From Pseudopithomyces maydicus (lineage: Eukaryota; Ascomycota; Dothideomycetes; Pleosporales; Didymosphaeriaceae): a DNA stretch of 64,000 bases. The DNA is taken from the NCBI GenBank assembly GCA_026873275.1, contig JANTUC010000018.1, forward strand, positions 310,001 through 374,000, read 5' to 3'. A program made the translations under genes and the position numbers. Shown here one piece after another: positions 44,866 through 55,600 of this stretch. Below the pieces are notes generated by a model. It did not search any database, was not told where the DNA came from, and worked only from the letters and a program-made list of their open reading frames with translations. Positions within the stretch are counted from its first letter, which is position 1; each line of letters opens with the position of its first letter.

Positions 44866-45644
44866 ATGACTGTGCCGACACCCTTCCGCGTAGCTGTACT
44901 TGTTAACAGCAAGTCAGCGCTCGACCCTTCTTTCAATGCTGCATTCAGCAGATCTATTAGCGCCGCGCGTCCTGGAACGCAGATCGACTTCTTCGACCCC
45001 ATAGAGGCCCAGACATACCCCGAGCCAGGCCGATACAATCTGATAGTTTTGACCGGCGGGGGAACTGCAGATGCCAACGCCGAGGATATTTCTTGGGTAC
45101 TCAAGATGAGAGAATTCTTGACAAAAACTGCGGAAACTTGCCCCAAACAAAAGATTACCGGTGTCTGCTGGGGCCATGAAATCATCCAAATCGCATTTGG
45201 AGGCGCAATAGGTCCCATGAATGGACCTGAGGTTTGTTCCCCCTGAAGTGCGTACTATAAACAACCATTGATACCTTGCCAAAGATTGGAGTATTTCCCA
45301 TTACGTTGAACGATAACGGTTCGTCCTTTTTCTCCGGATGGCTTCCGTCAGCAGACCATCTGAACATCCACGAATTTCATGAGATGGAGGTTAAGACTCC
45401 TGGAAAAGGTTTTACTGCTCTTGCAGAAAGCAACCAGATCATGATCAACACGACAAACACTATTCTGACGTTCCAAGGTCATCCAGAAATGACTTCAGGC
45501 CTATCGACGCTTCTACTGAAGGAGACGCAGCAGCATGATAATGGTGATGAGACGGAAAAGGATGCTATGAATAAAAGAATTAATAGCTCGCATGATGGGG
45601 ATTCGATCTGGCGACGAATCATGCACTGGACCGAAGAATCGTAG
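44866..45644 (+). CDS. class I glutamine amidotransferase-like protein
   Basis: Two exons (44866-45231 and 45285-45644; 53-bp intron) encode 241 residues. The GATase1 fold is shown by VLTGGGTADA, the nucleophile elbow ITGVCWGHEII (catalytic Cys), the oxyanion region, and the His/Glu pair in FQGHPEM. Stand-alone proteins of this type resemble yeast YLR126C and GMP-synthase-like amidotransferases; they release ammonia from glutamine or act as peptidases on related substrates. The intron joins GPE to IGVFPITLN in phase 0. The partner or acceptor is unknown, and the C-terminal 30 residues are charged and poorly conserved in character. Confidence 0.85.
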
Positions 45645-46120
45645 TACCCTTACAGTTTTGAAAAAATTATGAAAATGATGGCACGTGTTCACACTGCTCA
45701 TTTGAATTGTACAACAACAGGGAATACAAGGTTCCCAATATAAGAAAAAAGAATATATTGCTTGAGCATCACTTGGTAACTTCCATTCGTGTACTCACTC
45801 CCATACTGTAATTTATCTACAGACTTTGCTTGGATCTTTTGGCCTAAGTTACACCTCTGCTTGGGTGAGTCACAGGGAGTCCGAAACCAGCACTGAATGG
45901 GTATGGTTTGTAGATTAGGAAACCGGTGTTGAGTCAACACGACGACGATGGCGTAAAAAATAGTTGGAAAAAAATGGTGCCCCCACTGGACAGCTAAAAA
46001 AAAAAGGGCGCAGAAAAAAGGTCTTATCGGGTATAGGTATTTCATTGTGGACTAAAAGAGAACTAGCAAAACTTCATAGATGGTATAAATTGAACGCTGT
46101 GGTATGACTGTGATCATCAC
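45645..46120. other. intergenic spacer with dispersed repeat
   Basis: Spacer between convergent genes. Apart from the dispersed repeat at 45,932-46,022 nothing is recognised. Confidence 0.5.
45932..46022 (+). repeat. dispersed repeat, copy 1
   Basis: Shares GACGATGGCGTAAAAAAT, a G/A-rich stretch, CCCCACT-GAC and TAAAAA..GGG blocks in the same order and spacing with 52,455-52,550. This is a diverged copy of an about 95-bp noncoding element. Confidence 0.65.
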
Positions 46121-46945
46121 CTAGCCAGTCCATACAGCTGGGCCGGGCGGTTGATAGGTCTCTGGCGCACTGGCAATCTTGTTCAGGTCTACAAGGATAC
46201 CAGGATCAGAACTCTTGTATGCACCTGGGAAACTCGCCAACGGGCTCGGGGATCCGCTCCCGCCGTCCGTTATCGTAATTTGCGAGCATGCCAAGTAAAA
46301 CTGTGCTTTGTTGGCTTGCATGGCCATGTGCAAAGCAATATGCTCGACTCGCAGAAGGTAGTCGCCGCTGGGAACCGCTTTAGGAATTGTAGTATTGGCG
46401 GTCTTGTATTCATCTATTGTTTCCGATTAGCCCAGTCATCGAGCCTTGATGTCTGAACCTGAAAAGAACACTATTGGAGATAAGATGACTCACTCTGCGC
46501 CGGCCAGCTCATCTGCTTCTGTGCATTTACGCTTGGCATCGTCGTTGAGATCTTGAACCACACTGCACCACTGCCATCCCAACTCTTTACATCCTTATTC
46601 GCCGGTACCTTCGCCAGATAATATTGCGTGGGACCCGGGTGGTTGACCTGTTGGGTGCTGATGTAGTGGATGGTTGCACCAGCAGGAACAGTCGCTACGG
46701 ATGCTGCATTGGAGGATGAATAACAGCGAATATCCCCCGAGGTAGGATTCTCGATGCCTTGCTTGGATTCGGCGTTCTTGGTCTTTCGAGTCGTTGACCA
46801 ATCAGCTGAGTCAGCTTTGCCGTTGATGACGAGACGAGGGAAGGTGTCTTTCTATGTCAGCACGTAGGATGGATAGATGGGGAGAGTGCTGACAGTGGGC
46901 CTGGACCGCTGTGGCGGCGATGAGAAGATGGGCGAGGAATTTCAT
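46121..46945 (-). CDS. AA9 lytic polysaccharide monooxygenase (secreted)
   Basis: Three exons (46945-46894, 46847-46494, 46413-46121) encode 232 residues. A signal peptide (MKFLAHLLIAATAVQA) is cut before HYTF, leaving His17 as the N-terminal residue of the copper histidine brace. The second copper His is in VEHIALHMA, and the axial-region motif QFYLACSQI is present. This is the AA9 (former GH61) fold. AA9 enzymes oxidatively cleave cellulose and some hemicelluloses outside the cell, using copper plus H2O2 or O2 and a reductant. No cellulose-binding module follows; the C-terminus is a short Pro-rich tail. The first intron splits the Tyr codon after the copper His. A TATA-like run lies 70-85 bp upstream of the ATG. 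Confidence 0.93.
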
Positions 46946-48286
46946 TCTGAAGAAGTTGACTCTGAATGATGGGCACTCTAGAACAGCGCAACCTGTTTGA
47001 ATATAAATATCTATTCTCTATATATATTCACTCGTGTCAGGCAGTCAGTAAAGGGTATAGTGGGTGTCACCATACGATCGTAGAATAATATCCTCGATCA
47101 ATTGAGAAATGGTACCGTAAGACCAATTTGATCTATCTTCTCAAAAATACCCAATTACATCCCTCAGCCAAATGAACTTGTGCTTAGGGAAGTGCTTGCG
47201 GTAAAGTGAATTTAGGCGGCTTGAGGGTGAACTGCCGAGAGTGTGGGGAACGCCAGTCTCGATTCACCATTCGGGTCACCTGAGAGATACGCATATAGTA
47301 TTGCCTTGGCGAGGCAAGCATGCACCCTCTCTAGATACGACTCTGAAGCCTGAGGTGATAATAGCATTCATAGACTGTGCGGACATCGCGCGTACAAAGT
47401 CAGCTCAGATGATGGAATCAAATGATGACTGTGGAAATAGTGTTTGATAAAAACATACCATTGCTTTTTTGTGAGAGTAATTCAAGGGTTTGTCCAAAAA
47501 TAGGCTCTTAAGTCACAGCTCTTTCCCTGATTAACACCTGACGCTGTGACCAGTAACAGGACCAACTGGAACGCGAAATCAAGCTCAGTCGCACAGGCCA
47601 TAAACTATAGTAACGAGACTCTCAAAGGATTAGCACTTGAACTTAAGAACATTTGCAACTTTTCCCCTGGATTTTGCATTCAACATCTATCCTCAGTGCG
47701 TAGGTCCAAGCCCAACGTGAACAGATATATTTATGTACGTGCATGTGCGGGCGCATGGCACGAAGCAAAAGTAAGAAAATCTTCGAGCTAACGATAGAGA
47801 ATTAATCAAGAATAAATGTGGCTTTACACTGTGCCGTCACCTAAGAAAAAGACTAAGAGTTGTATAGGAAAAACCGGATGTGCTGTAGTGTAAAGGGCAG
47901 AATACAGGTTGCGTTTCGTATACCAACATTCAAACGGGCTGTCTACCCAGCGATGCATGTTTCTAACAGCTCCACCGCCAAATGAATCTCATGATAATTC
48001 TATTCCAAGGCAAATCGCCATTCACGAAATACTGCAGATAATGCTATTCCTCAAGTCCATCCCGTCTTGCGACCCAAAAAAAAAAATTAAAAACTTTAGC
48101 GTGACCCAAGAATTTTCTCCCCACCAACATCCCGCCGAACCTACCACTAACTAATTCCTCGGCCCACAACTTGCACAAACAAGAGGGAAAATAGACTCTG
48201 CCACAAATGAACACTTTTGCCAAATTCAAATCAAGGTATGTGTATTTTTTAAACGCCAGAACTTTCATCAAACAAAGCAAAATCAA
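46946..48286. other. intergenic region
   Basis: About 1.3 kb, AT-rich, between the AA9 promoter and the tRNA gene. Short frames only; no gene or long repeat recognised. Confidence 0.5.
47016..47029 (-). promoter_or_regulatory. TATA-like element of the AA9 gene
   Basis: Minus-strand GAATATATATAGAG located 71-84 bp upstream of the AA9 start codon; a second AT run (ATATTTATAT) lies at 47,001-47,010. Position and composition only. Confidence 0.5.
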
Positions 48287-48394
48287 GCCCGGCTAGCTCA
48301 ATCGGTAGAGCGTGAGACTCTTAGTATTCACGTTCTGAATCAGACGCGTTACAACGTCATCTCAAGGTTGTGGGTTCGACCCCCACGTCGGGCT
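48287..48394 (+). tRNA. tRNA-Lys (anticodon CUU) with 35-nt intron
   Basis: A complete cloverleaf can be drawn: acceptor stem GCCCGGC with GTCGGGC (one G-U pair), A box TAGCTCAATCGG, anticodon loop CTCTTAA with anticodon CTT, T arm GTGGG-TTCGACC-CCCAC, discriminator T. A 35-nt intron (48,324-48,358) sits one base 3' of the anticodon, the canonical position. The exonic sequence matches eukaryotic tRNA-Lys(CUU). CCA is not encoded, as expected for eukaryotes. Confidence 0.96.
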
Positions 48395-49079
48395 GACTTT
48401 TTTGTAGTTTTTTTGTCAATGGTGGCTGGGTTATTCTTTTTGGTAGGGAAGGGAATTTCCCGAGGTAGGCCCTGATGACGATAGTCACGTGCCGTTCGTG
48501 TGCCGACGGGTCGCGTCGGGCTGGGTAGGGATAGTTGGAGAATGCTCATCTGCGGGCGGAGTTGTTTTGAGTGTTTCCAATTCGATGATAGTTCTTGATA
48601 GTTATTATTTTGTAGCTCGGGGTTGTAAAATAGTGATCGAGGTGAACCTAGGTTCTTTCCTACTTTGGCAGTTATCCAGTCTCCAAATGATGCAAGTATC
48701 AAGCTGGGTATCTAATATGCTGTTGAGCGTCCTCTTGAGGGTCCTTTCAATCTAGTCTAGTAGCCCAATTGTTCTTGACACGCCTGCCGTGACGCGTGTG
48801 CTTCCGACATGCCTACACTGGTGCGTGTCATATGGCTGTCGGCAGCTTTGGCTGGAAGTACTCGCTGTACTTCAAGCGCAGCATAGCTCCGGTTCAGACG
48901 AACCCGAAGTCTTTCCGCGCGTTTCTCTCCCGTCTAGTCCTGAGCAAGCAGTCGCGCGAACATTCCGTCCCCAGGGCTACCGGAATGTCCCCTCTATCCC
49001 TCCATCTGGCATCTTCATATCCACGGCCTGGCGCAAGGCCCTGGACAATCCTACATATATCCTTGACACGTCATTCCTC
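48395..49079. other. intergenic region
   Basis: About 680 bp between the tRNA and the VPS51 3' end; no gene supported, and frames on both strands are short and without domains. Confidence 0.5.
48398..48403 (+). terminator. RNA polymerase III terminator of tRNA-Lys
   Basis: T6 run beginning four bases after the tRNA 3' end, with a back-up T7 run at 48,408-48,414. Confidence 0.85.
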
Positions 49080-49971
49080 TCATTCCTCCTCTTCGTCCTC
49101 CCCCACCACCCTCATGACCTCTTCACACCTCCTCCTCAGCTCGGCCACCCCCTCCACCCCCTCCCACTCATCCAGTATCTTCCCGATCTCCTCCCACTCC
49201 CCCTCCGCCTCCTCATCCTGCTCCTGATCAATCATCTCCTGCAGCCGCCTCGGCGTGTCCAACACCCACCGCACCGTATCCCTCTGCCGCTGCCTCTGCT
49301 TCGCCGCCGCCTCTTCCTCTTCCTTACTCTCCGCCTCCTCCTCCCCAGACCCGACTTGTATATCTATGCCCAAGCCTTGCGGCTTCGTCGGCAGCGCCTG
49401 CATCGAAGAAGACAGCGACGCAGCCGTCTCGGCGATGTGTGCGATGGCGGGACCCAGGGTGTGCGTTGTGGGTGCGAGGGGATCCATGTTCCCACGCATG
49501 CGGCGGATGGTGCTGGTTGCGGAGAGGAGCTTGGAGTAGTTATCGTAGACGAGGGATTTGCGGTCGCTATCTAGATTCCGGATTTCTGCCGCGCGATCAG
49601 CATATGATATGTAGATAGGTGGAGGTATGGGCGCACATACGCGAAACCAAATCCGCCTCCACCCTCAGCACGCCCTGTAGCCCCTCTCTCGCAAGCAGAC
49701 TATTTACATAGGCGTCTGCATCGAAGTTGGAGGCATCGAGCTCGGTGAGCGTCTCGTCGTCTTCAGGCCCGAGCTCTGTCTCTGTCCGCGCCGACTCCTC
49801 GGAGATCTTCGCTTCGTTTTCCTTCGTGGCTTTGAGCCCGTAGTAGTCGCGGAGGGCGGCGCGGTTGCGCCGTGTGGATGTGGGTGGGCGGGCGGAGGTC
49901 TCGAACGAGGTGCGGGTGGAGGAGGGGCTGCGGACGGAAGAGCTGGGCCGCGGGGAGGCTATGGTGGACAT
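49080..49971 (-). CDS. VPS51: GARP complex subunit VPS51
   Basis: Two exons (49971-49641 and 49585-49080; 55-bp intron) encode 278 residues. The Vps51/Vps67 core is plain: LLAREGLQGVLRVEADLVSQIRNLDSDR split by the intron (phase 1, giving Gln), then SLVYDNYSKLLSAT and IRRMRGNMDPL. It is preceded by a Ser/Thr/Arg-rich N-terminus and RNRAALRDYYGL, the usual start of the family. GARP tethers endosome-derived vesicles at the trans-Golgi. The C-terminal half is an acidic, Glu-rich coiled coil. Length is in the short fungal range. It is divergent from RMI1, with 287 bp between the start codons. Confidence 0.9.
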
Positions 49972-50258
49972 TTTGGGGGAGGAATATGAATGTGCGCGGG
50001 AATTGGTGAGGCGCCAGCGGAGGATTGTATTTATGTTTGTATGTATGAAGCTGGGGTGAGGACGCACGAGCGTACATTCACCGTTGCCAAGCCGCGTAGG
50101 GCTGAAGTAGCTAGTAAGAGCTCCCCGCGTCATGCCTCGCTCGACGCGTCTCAACCCGCCGCCATACTCCACCCCACGCGCCATGCTAGCCTTCACCCTC
50201 CTCCCCACCCTGTCCCAATCTACTGCCCGCTCCCAACACCTCGCCCACCACCACCACA

Positions 50259-50932
50259 ATGGCGCATAACCTCGCCGCCGAACTCACCCAGCACCTCTCC
50301 ACCCGACATCTCCACCCCACCGCCCCCTGGCTCCAAACCTTCCTCTCAACCACGCGCCCGAACACCCCCCTCCCCGCCCTCAAGCAAACAGCCCTCTTCC
50401 GCCTCCTCTCAACCGACATCACAACCTCGCTCCAGCCCTCCCCCACCACCATCTTCCCCGCGGACATCCTCAACCCCAAGCTCCATCCCCGCGTTCTCCC
50501 CGGCCCCATTGTGTGCCAGGTCCTCGACATCGAAGACATGGGGCTCTCGCGCTGGGCCCAGGTCGAGCAGATCGAGGCGCGGGAACGCGGGGAGACGACG
50601 AAGGGGCGGGAGATTGTGCGCGTGGTGGAGGATGAGGGCGAGGAAGGCGGGGGTGTGGCGCCGGCGGTGCAGAGTAAGGGGCCTTTCAAATTGCTATTGC
50701 AGGATGCGAAGGGGGCGCAGGTATATGGCATAGATTTGCGGGGTGTGGAAGGGGTGGGGACGAATATGGCAATGGGGACGAAGTTGGTGCTGAGGGATGC
50801 GGAGGTTAGGAGGGCGGTTGTGATGCTGGAGGCAAGGGGGGTGCAGGTTTTGGGGGGAAGATGGAGGCGCTGGACAAGGCGTGGAGGGAGGGGAGGAAGG
50901 AGCGATTGATGGGGGCGGCGAGGGCTGAGTGA
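50259..50932 (+). CDS. RMI1: RecQ-mediated genome instability protein 1
   Basis: Intronless; 224 residues once a frame break is closed. The N-terminal helical part (LAAELTQHLSTRHLHPTAPWL) leads into an OB fold with LPGPIVCQVLDIEDMGLSRWAQVE and FKLLLQDAKGAQVYGIDL, then MAMGTKLVLRDAEVRRAVVML. This is the RMI1 N-terminal domain. Rmi1 stabilises the Sgs1/BLM-Top3 complex that dissolves double Holliday junctions. A G6 run at 50852-50857 shifts the frame just before the last 25 residues. With seven G the frame reads LGGKMEALDKAW and ends at 50930-50932, as expected for the family. Read literally, the gene would end at 50909 with an Arg-rich tail. Confidence 0.85.
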
Positions 50933-51876
50933 TGTGCGGGTTGGGGATTCGGCCTACACAAAATTTGTCCGTCCGGGACGCATTTCAGCCTCGGCGATTT
51001 GCACAGACGGCTATACCAACAGCGAGGTTTTCTGTCAGAGGCGCTTCAAAACGGGTAAAACCAAGGTTATACATCCTAACGATGGGCTGGGAGCTCTTTC
51101 CGACATCCTAAAGAGATTAGGACGCTTTCCGGGCGGATACATAGGAAATATGTGGTGCGGAGGCATCGAGCATCCCCGTGGACGTGGGCATCGATCGATG
51201 AGACGGTGAATTGTCGCCGTGAAGAGAGCGAAAGATCACTTGCTCGAGTAACGAGCAGCTAGATGGAATTTTCGACCAAGTCGCAACGGGACCCAAAAAT
51301 CTCCATAAACACAAGTTTGTTATATTACAACGGATTGACTCTGAGGCCGCGCAAACCATCGGTAGCTGTGGCCTGCTTCTCCATCTGGCAGTGCCGGGTC
51401 AATGCCTACTTGGGAGTATCGGAATGAAAAAGGAAGGATATTCAGCTTGGCGAGCTGCGGTCGTCTGAACCTGGCAGATACTTGGACGAGTAATAGCAAA
51501 TAATCAAATATCACTTGAGGCAGTGTTACTTCCAAATGGCCTATCACGATAGCTGCCAAGGTTATTCAACCTCCAATCCCAACCGCCCACAACCACAATG
51601 ACCAGCACCCTCCCTTTCTAGAATAATAGCAGGCTTCAACTATAAGCTTACAGTCGACCCCGCAGTTCTGGCGCGCCATCACTCCACTCCGTGAGGCACT
51701 GCATCCTTCACAGCCAACAGCTCACAGCCCCATGACATCATCGTGCTTCTTTGTTGCTATCACGCTATTTGTACAACTGCGTTACCACCGCGCTACCGTC
51801 ATCCCTCTCAGGCTAATATAACGTACCTGCTCAATCTATCCCGTTCATAAAAGTAAAGATCAGTTCACAAGCCACC
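50933..51876. other. intergenic region
   Basis: About 940 bp between two plus-strand genes. Only short frames without domains; no repeat or RNA gene seen. Confidence 0.5.
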
Positions 51877-52285
51877 ATGGACAATACTACTACCGACAAA
51901 ACAACCAACAAGACCACCAACGACCCCTCCGCAAATTCATCATCGGCATTTTTAGGTACGCAATGACGCTTCGCATTTTCAATTCATTCGTACTCATCCA
52001 TATCCATGTCTATACATATAAACAACCCTCCCTCTGACCTCCACCCTAGAGCCGCAGCCCATCACCGGGCTCCCAGAGCGCCGCTCCTCGACCAGTAAGA
52101 TCCTAGACGCCATCAAAAAGCCGTTCCAAAAGAAGGAAGAAGAGGTCCCACCGGCGCTGAAGAAGAACATCGAGATGATGGAGGAGAGGAGGGAACAGAG
52201 GATTGTGGAGATGCAGAAGGAGGGGTTGGATACGGGGATGTTGGAGGGGAGTAAGATGGGGAGGTTCAGGCAGTCGTTGAGGTAG
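51877..52285 (+). CDS. small conserved-looking helical protein
   Basis: Two exons (51877-51955 and 52050-52285; 94-bp intron) encode 104 residues. I do not recognise the family. The first 28 residues are Thr/Asn/Ser/Lys-rich and probably disordered. The rest (PITGLPERRSSTSKILDAIK onward) is a Lys/Glu-rich amphipathic helix with several Met, ending GRFRQSLR. Support for the gene comes from a good start context (GCCACCATGG), consensus-like splice sites in phase, and continuous hydrophilic helix character across the splice. It may be a small regulatory or chaperone-like protein; no function can be given. Confidence 0.65.
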
Positions 52286-52643
52286 GGTGGGGCCGGGCTA
52301 TGAGGAAAGGAAGGGAGATTGAGTAGCTGTGGTGCGTATATGTGCGGATACCAATTTGTTAGCGAATTAATCGTGTTTTTTTGTATTCGGTCATTCAAGG
52401 CTTGTGCTTCGCAAGGAAATCGGAATTATATGATTTGTGATCCAGTGAAAAAGGTGTCAAGTTAATATGACGATGGCGTAAAAAATGGTTTGAGAAAAAG
52501 TGTCTCCCCACTAGACTGCGTAAAAAGGGAACGTAGGAAAAAGTGATCGAGATCATATAAGCAGTGTTATGTATGTCGTTTCGTAAATTCGTTTATGTAC
52601 TTGTACAGCCCATCTATAAACCAAAGCATTAAACTCCTCACCC
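52286..52643. other. intergenic spacer with dispersed repeat
   Basis: Spacer between convergent genes; contains the second copy of a dispersed repeat at 52,455-52,550 and nothing else recognisable. Confidence 0.5.
52455..52550 (+). repeat. dispersed repeat, copy 2
   Basis: Same block order as the copy at 45,932-46,022, including GACGATGGCGTAAAAAATGG, CCCCACTAGAC and a TAAAAAGGGAACG block. The two copies are 6.5 kb apart and in the same orientation. Confidence 0.65.
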
Positions 52644-55600
52644 TCAATGCAAGCAAAACGTCCTCTCTTGCACACCCGGTAACCACAACCCCTCTCCCTT
52701 CATCACCCCATGCACATAACATTCCCCAACCAACCGGCACCTCCCCTCTCTCTCCTCGCTCCCCCTCACAACAAATGGCACACAACCCCCCTTCATAACA
52801 GCAAGCACATCCCCCACCTCACTGGCCCCAGGCACCACCCCTACAAACCCTCTCTTCGTTACAATGAATCTCCACCCTTCCAACGTACCCCGTAAACATG
52901 CCATGTAGCTCTTGAACGCATTCTTCTCATACGCCCCCCGAGCACTCGAGCCGCGTCCCTGATCCGCCTCAAGCTTCGCCCGGAACGCAGCATACGACCT
53001 CCGCATATCCATCGTCCCGCCCCCCGCCGCACGCGCAAACGGCGCCGCCGCAATGGGCACTTTCCACTTGACATCCTCACGAGGTCCCATGGTGTCGCTC
53101 AAAACACTGCTCTCGGTCAAGGCGTCAATCTCCGCAAAATAATCCGCCCACGACGTCTCGTAGTTCGCAGCCGAGCTTATGCTAACGATGGTGTCCAAGT
53201 CGTACCCTTCCACGTTCAACTCATCGGGCACCGAACCCAGAGATATGGCAGCGGGTTTCGGGCCGCACGCCGCGAAGTTGAGATCTGTGTCTTCGGAGTC
53301 GTGCAGGCCGATGGGGCGGTTGGACGTCCAGTTTGGGATCCACGAGGGGAATTTGGGGTCGAATTTAGAGTCTGGGGTGGGCAGCCCGGCGCGGTAGAGG
53401 AGCTGGATGGCGCGGCCTTGGCGGATGAATGCTTTTGCGAATTTGAGCACGATGTCCGGGAGGGGGAGTCGTAGTCTGGTTCGAAATCTGGGTCGTTGCC
53501 GTCGGAGGCGAGGCCCACGACGGAGAAGAGCCGATCGCGACTGAGCGTTGCTTCTGTGTAGCGGAAGTGCTCGAGGAGCATGAGGAGGCTCCAGCGGTAC
53601 TGGCGGGACTCCCATTCGCGCTGGGTGGCTAGTTTGACGAAGGGCTCCCATGTTGTGCGGAGGCCGAGGGCGTGGTCTTCGTGCTCGGCGATTTGGACTT
53701 CGCGGTCGACGACTTCGAGGGCGCCGTGGAAGTCTTTCCAGTCGATAAGCCATTTTCCGCAGACGATTTTGAGCTTGGGCGCGGCGACGACTTCTTGGAC
53801 GATCCAGGCGCGGCGGAAGTAAGGGAGGGAGAAGAGCGCTTTGATGGCTTTCCAGATGGGGGAGTGGAGGGGTGGGATTCGGTTTCCGGCCCATGACCAA
53901 GGTATGTAGGGGAGGCCTTGTGGCCACCCGCTGTCATCTTGAGAGTCCTCGTCTTTGGAGTGCGCGCTTTCTTCCAGGACTGCTTTCGCGCGAACTTGCA
54001 TGAGCATCTCAAGCGCTTGATCGATGGATGGACCACCTTCGGACAAGAACGCATATGCGCACTCGCATGCCTGGAAAATCTGCGGCATGAGCCGGATTTG
54101 TCGGGCTTTTTCTGTGTTGTCAGCTTGATTGATGCACACAGCATCTGCCCAGATCATGATCGCCGTGTCAGATTGGCGAATCGCTTGTAGCGCTCTGTAA
54201 AGCGAAGAGGTGATCGGAATCACGCCATCGGGAGTGACAAGCTCTTCGTCGCGTTTATCTGTGCCCCACACGTAGGATAGAGCCTGGTATGTTCCTGCGT
54301 TACTACAAGGTATGTGGTTCAATACGGCTTGTAGTGGACCATCGCTTGGTCCAGGGAGTAGGTGCAAGAGACGCATATAACCTGCGAGTAGAGGTTTGTA
54401 TACGTAGGCTTCTCGTTTTCCTGGGGTGTGGAGAAGGGATGAATGGCTTTGCATGATTGCGGTTGCAGTAGTTTCAGACCATGGTAGATGAATGGTATAC
54501 TAGTAGACGTTAGTATTTCAAGGGAAAAAGAAGAAGGAAAATTCGTAAAATAACATACAGGGGATTCTGTATCTTCGCTTTCCATCGGTGCTGCCTGAGT
54601 TACCTCAACTTTATGAGTCGCACCTCTGTATAGCACGACCTGTTTTCCAGTCTCATCATCAGCATTATCTGCTTTCTCTGAAGTGTCAAGACCAGCGTTC
54701 TCGGCCGATTCTTTATCGATGCGCTTGTCGGAATCATTTGCCAGCACCGCCTGCAGTAACCAATTCTTCGAAAAAGTCAAACCCCCATTGTGAACGATAT
54801 ACCACGGATCCACAATGACTTTGATTGAGAAATTTGTTTCCGAGTATGCCTTGGTAGCCCATATGAGAACGTTGACTTTCTCGATATTCTCTTCCGGATC
54901 CAGAGGCATTCGCATGGCGACCGTCTGACACTATAGTAAGCATGGATCTTCACACAACATTTGAACAACTCACTCTCTCTAGCCATGAAGTCTGCATGAT
55001 GAACATCCCTTCATTGTCGCCGCTGACGAGAACATCTACGTGATAGACTGGCAATTTCTCTTTCAGTCTTTCTTTCCACTGTGTGCTTTTAGATGTCCCA
55101 TAATTTGTGACAAACTCGGTCATACGACGAATGCTTTCAGGGTCAGCTATTGTAAATGGCGAGCCTTCGAAGTCTTTTTTGATGTACGTGTAGCCAGCTC
55201 TTTCACGCAGATCACTCGTCCAGTCGCGCTCGGGGTCAAAGGAGGAGCCCAGGTGTACACGCAGCAGTCTTGCAACCTGAAATTTTGTCAGCATCAGGTG
55301 AAATCCAATTGTAGTAACACGGGAGGAGCATTACCATATTCTCTCCTAGAAATTGCATGTGATCCCATCCGATGAACTCTTTCTTCTTCCGTTCGAGCTC
55401 GTGTAGCGGGATTTTGGAGTACGTGTTACCACTACCGAGGACGCGTTCCAACATGGGTAAACGTCTATCAGGGTTTGGTTTAGGCTTCGTCTTTTTGAGG
55501 CCGTTGGGTCCGAAATTGATACCGTCAGGCTGGACCATGGAATCGATCAAATCATGTACTGACTTCTCGTTGAACGGAGAAGGCATGCGCGCTCCATTGA

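Noticed and set aside
46121..46945. AA9 as a pseudogene because its reading frames are short
   Set aside because: Two phase-correct introns explain the short frames and both copper His residues are intact.
52644..54454. HET gene as an independent gene starting at the ATG at 54454
   Set aside because: A consensus intron just upstream joins the preceding NOV exon in phase, and the total coding length is a multiple of three only for the fused model.
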